From Candidatus Njordarchaeota archaeon (GTDB taxonomy: Archaea; Asgardarchaeota; Njordarchaeia; Njordarchaeales; Njordarchaeaceae): a stretch of DNA of 5,141 nucleotides. The stretch's first letter is position 1; the number at the start of each line of letters is the position of its first letter. The notes below the pieces were generated by a model. The model worked only from the letters and a program-made list of their open reading frames with translations. It searched no databases and was not told the origin of the DNA. The position numbers and the translations under genes were made by a program. Of this stretch, positions 4,994 to 5,141 are shown piece after piece. The stretch covers positions 1 to 5,141 of the forward strand of contig JAHKLF010000124.1 in the NCBI GenBank assembly GCA_029856615.1, in the 5' to 3' direction.

Positions 4994-5141
4994 ATATTAA
5001 CACCTCATTATTAGATACTTCAGTATACAATTCGTTAATCCAAGTCAATATATCGGATACTATGGCTAGTATTATGAGAAAGATAATTAATGCTAGGCCT
5101 ATTAATAGTCCCTCTTCAATAAGAGGAGATGCTTTTTTGTC
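4980..5141 (-). CDS. Type IV prepilin-like short protein, 5'-partial
   Basis: An open frame enters from the right edge and gives 53 residues before TAA at 4982-4980. Its first residues, DKKASPLIEEGLLIGL, fit a class III (prepilin peptidase) signal: lysines, Ala at -1, cleavage before Ser, Glu at mature position +5, then an uninterrupted hydrophobic helix (about residues 11-29 of the fragment). A polar, mildly acidic tail of about 24 residues (DILTWINELYTEVSNNEV...) closes it. If the start lies just outside, the whole protein would be about 60 residues, as in Flp/Tad pilins and other small archaeal pilins. No in-frame ATG or GTG start lies before the motif in the window, so it is truncated at the 5' end. 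Its end overlaps the next gene by 14 bases and contains that gene's SD, so it is in the same operon. It could alternatively be the C-terminal anchor of a longer protein. Confidence 0.65.
   Translation of the reverse strand, partial: DKKASPLIEEGLLIGLALIIFLIILAIVSDILTWINELYTEVSNNEVLIYALQ
5001..5006 (-). promoter_or_regulatory. Shine-Dalgarno GAGGTG for the 84-residue gene
   Basis: GAGGTG, a six-base match to the archaeal anti-SD, stands 7 bases before ATG 4993 on the minus strand, inside the end of the prepilin-like gene. It makes this start the best supported in the window. Confidence 0.7.

Overview
The window looks archaeal, most likely from a thermophilic member of the Thermoproteota or a related lineage. 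Four things point there: Nep1 in its compact archaeal form, a tRNA-Val with an intron at position 37/38 that folds as a bulge-helix-bulge and an encoded CCA, a COG1236-type beta-CASP nuclease, and Shine-Dalgarno sites of the GGTGA/GAGGTG kind. The tRNA is very GC-rich although the surrounding DNA is clearly AT-rich by eye, which is typical of thermophiles. No genus is claimed.

Left part (1 to 3417, all on +): RNA maturation genes. A 5'-truncated nep1 (16S rRNA pseudouridine N1-methyltransferase) is followed by an intron-containing tRNA-Val(GAC). After a gap of about 170 bases comes a two-gene overlapping unit: a metallo-beta-lactamase/beta-CASP RNA-processing nuclease and a NOL1/NOP2/Sun-family RNA m5C methyltransferase. 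All four loci make or mature stable RNA.

Right part (3463 to 5141, all on -): a compact membrane-protein operon entering from beyond the right edge. In order of transcription it encodes (1) the 3' end of a short protein with a type IV prepilin-like signature (KKA|SPLIEE, Glu at +5), (2) an 84-residue protein with two membrane helices that resembles VirB2/TrbC or CedA1-type small pilins, and (3, 4) two proteins that each look like one half of the GspF/TadB/TadC/ArlJ pilus platform. The genes overlap or are separated by at most a few tens of bases. I read this as a type IV filament or Tad-like assembly locus with a split platform and an inserted VirB2-like subunit. The secretion ATPase is not in the window and would be expected upstream, beyond 5141. 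The prepilin fragment and the pairing with the VirB2-like gene are the parts most worth following up.

The two blocks converge at a 45-base junction (3418 to 3462). Apart from the tRNA, the sequence from 713 to 1091 holds only weak promoter-like and T-rich elements. No CRISPR array, insertion sequence or attachment site was seen.
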